Source of the DNA: Paraburkholderia sp.
GTDB lineage: Bacteria; Pseudomonadota; Gammaproteobacteria; Burkholderiales; Burkholderiaceae
DNA: 64,000 nucleotides
Assembly: GCF_004298475.1 (NCBI RefSeq)
Contig: NZ_SCRP01000007.1
Coordinates: 62,001-126,000, forward strand
Direction of reading: 5' to 3'
The notes beneath the pieces are model-generated. The model did no database searches. It was not told where the DNA came from and saw only the letters and a list, made by a program, of their open reading frames with translations. A program made the position numbers and the translations under genes. Position 1 is the stretch's first letter. Each line of letters begins with the position of its first letter. Positions 63,795-64,000 of this stretch are shown here, piece after piece.

Positions 63795-64000
63795 ATGAAT
63801 GCATCCCAGCGGCACCATAACGAAGCCGTCGACGCCGAGCGCGGCGACGCGAACGACACCCGCATCGGCCACACGCACGGACAGATCAGCAGCAACACAC
63901 GCGACTACATGAGCGGCTTCGCCAACGAATTCGCAACGGAAGCGCTGCCCGGTGCGTTGCCCGAGGGCCGGAATTCGCCGCAGCGCGTCGCTTACGGCCT
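63795..64000 (+). CDS. hmgA: Homogentisate 1,2-dioxygenase, N-terminal part, cut by window edge
   Basis: Only the first 68 codons are in the window. After a variable N-terminus of about 35 residues the sequence reads [19 protein letters not shown] and then [13 protein letters not shown], the highly conserved start of HmgA. The enzyme opens the ring of homogentisate in tyrosine and phenylalanine breakdown. The start ATG at 63795 is preceded by a weak ribosome site. The gene is on the same strand as the TonB cassette but 302 nt away. Confidence 0.9.
   Translation, partial: MNASQRHHNEAVDAERGDANDTRIGHTHGQISSNTRDYMSGFANEFATEALPGALPEGRNSPQRVAYG

Noticed and set aside
1-64000. tRNA, rRNA, insertion sequence, prophage or plasmid origin
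   Set aside because: No cloverleaf-like segment with CCA end, no transposase, integrase cluster (xerD is the housekeeping recombinase) or iteron array was seen by reading; a covariance-model scan would be decisive.

Overview
The window is GC-rich, tightly packed chromosomal DNA of a Burkholderiaceae betaproteobacterium, most like Paraburkholderia or Caballeronia. The evidence is gene content and order: yhdP-nitrilase-tldD, hrcA-hemH-hslR followed by grpE-dnaK-dnaJ-pabBC, folK-dgk-panB, a kynBUA cluster with divergent kynR, a second initiation factor IF-1 gene, and hmgA at the right edge. No rRNA, tRNA, CRISPR array, insertion sequence or prophage was seen. Almost all of it is core housekeeping DNA; the accessory parts are small.

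Layout. 1-5 kb: C-terminal half of a flavohaemoprotein, aroG, tldD and a nitrilase-family amidase. 5-12.5 kb: the very large yhdP and glnE. 12.6-25 kb: recN, nadK, then the heat-shock block with sigma-32-type promoters before grpE and dnaK, and a fused pabB-pabC. 25-32 kb: a leftward run (AI-2E permease, hda, HAD phosphatase, pcnB, folK, a deleted dgk remnant, panB) facing purM. 33-37 kb: tryptophan-to-anthranilate catabolism (kynB, kynU, kynA) with its Lrp-type regulator. 37-50 kb: repair, cofactor and envelope genes (msrA, pdxH, tcdA, a thioredoxin-TPR protein, pirin, an amiC-type amidase, tsaE, queG, ogt, xerD, ybaK, plsY). 50-58 kb: a chemoreceptor with a FliA-type promoter, yaiI, infA2, cspA, yajQ, murB, an EAL-like protein and a secreted phospholipase-D-family protein. 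59-63.5 kb: a self-contained TonB uptake cassette (exbD-tonB-receptor-exbB), then the start of hmgA.

Two signals are not explained by the gene list. First, short tandem repeats (units of 8-13 bp) lie on or just behind the stop codons of many genes (glnE, hemH, pcnB, kynU, tcdA, queG, ybaK, plsY, murB and others). In several the unit length is a multiple of three, so the stop codon is repeated in frame. Related 12-bp repeats expand flexible linkers inside Hda, YhdP, QueG and the AmiC-like amidase. Second, three genes survive only as deletion remnants: a deoxynucleoside kinase (in-frame loss of the P-loop and core), an EamA-type transporter (both ends kept, middle gone) and a class III aminotransferase (only the C-terminus kept). 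Together they suggest a lineage with active slippage and deletion at gene borders, or, less interestingly, assembly collapse. The TonB cassette, with exbB split from exbD by the receptor gene, is the best candidate for an uncharacterised accessory system.
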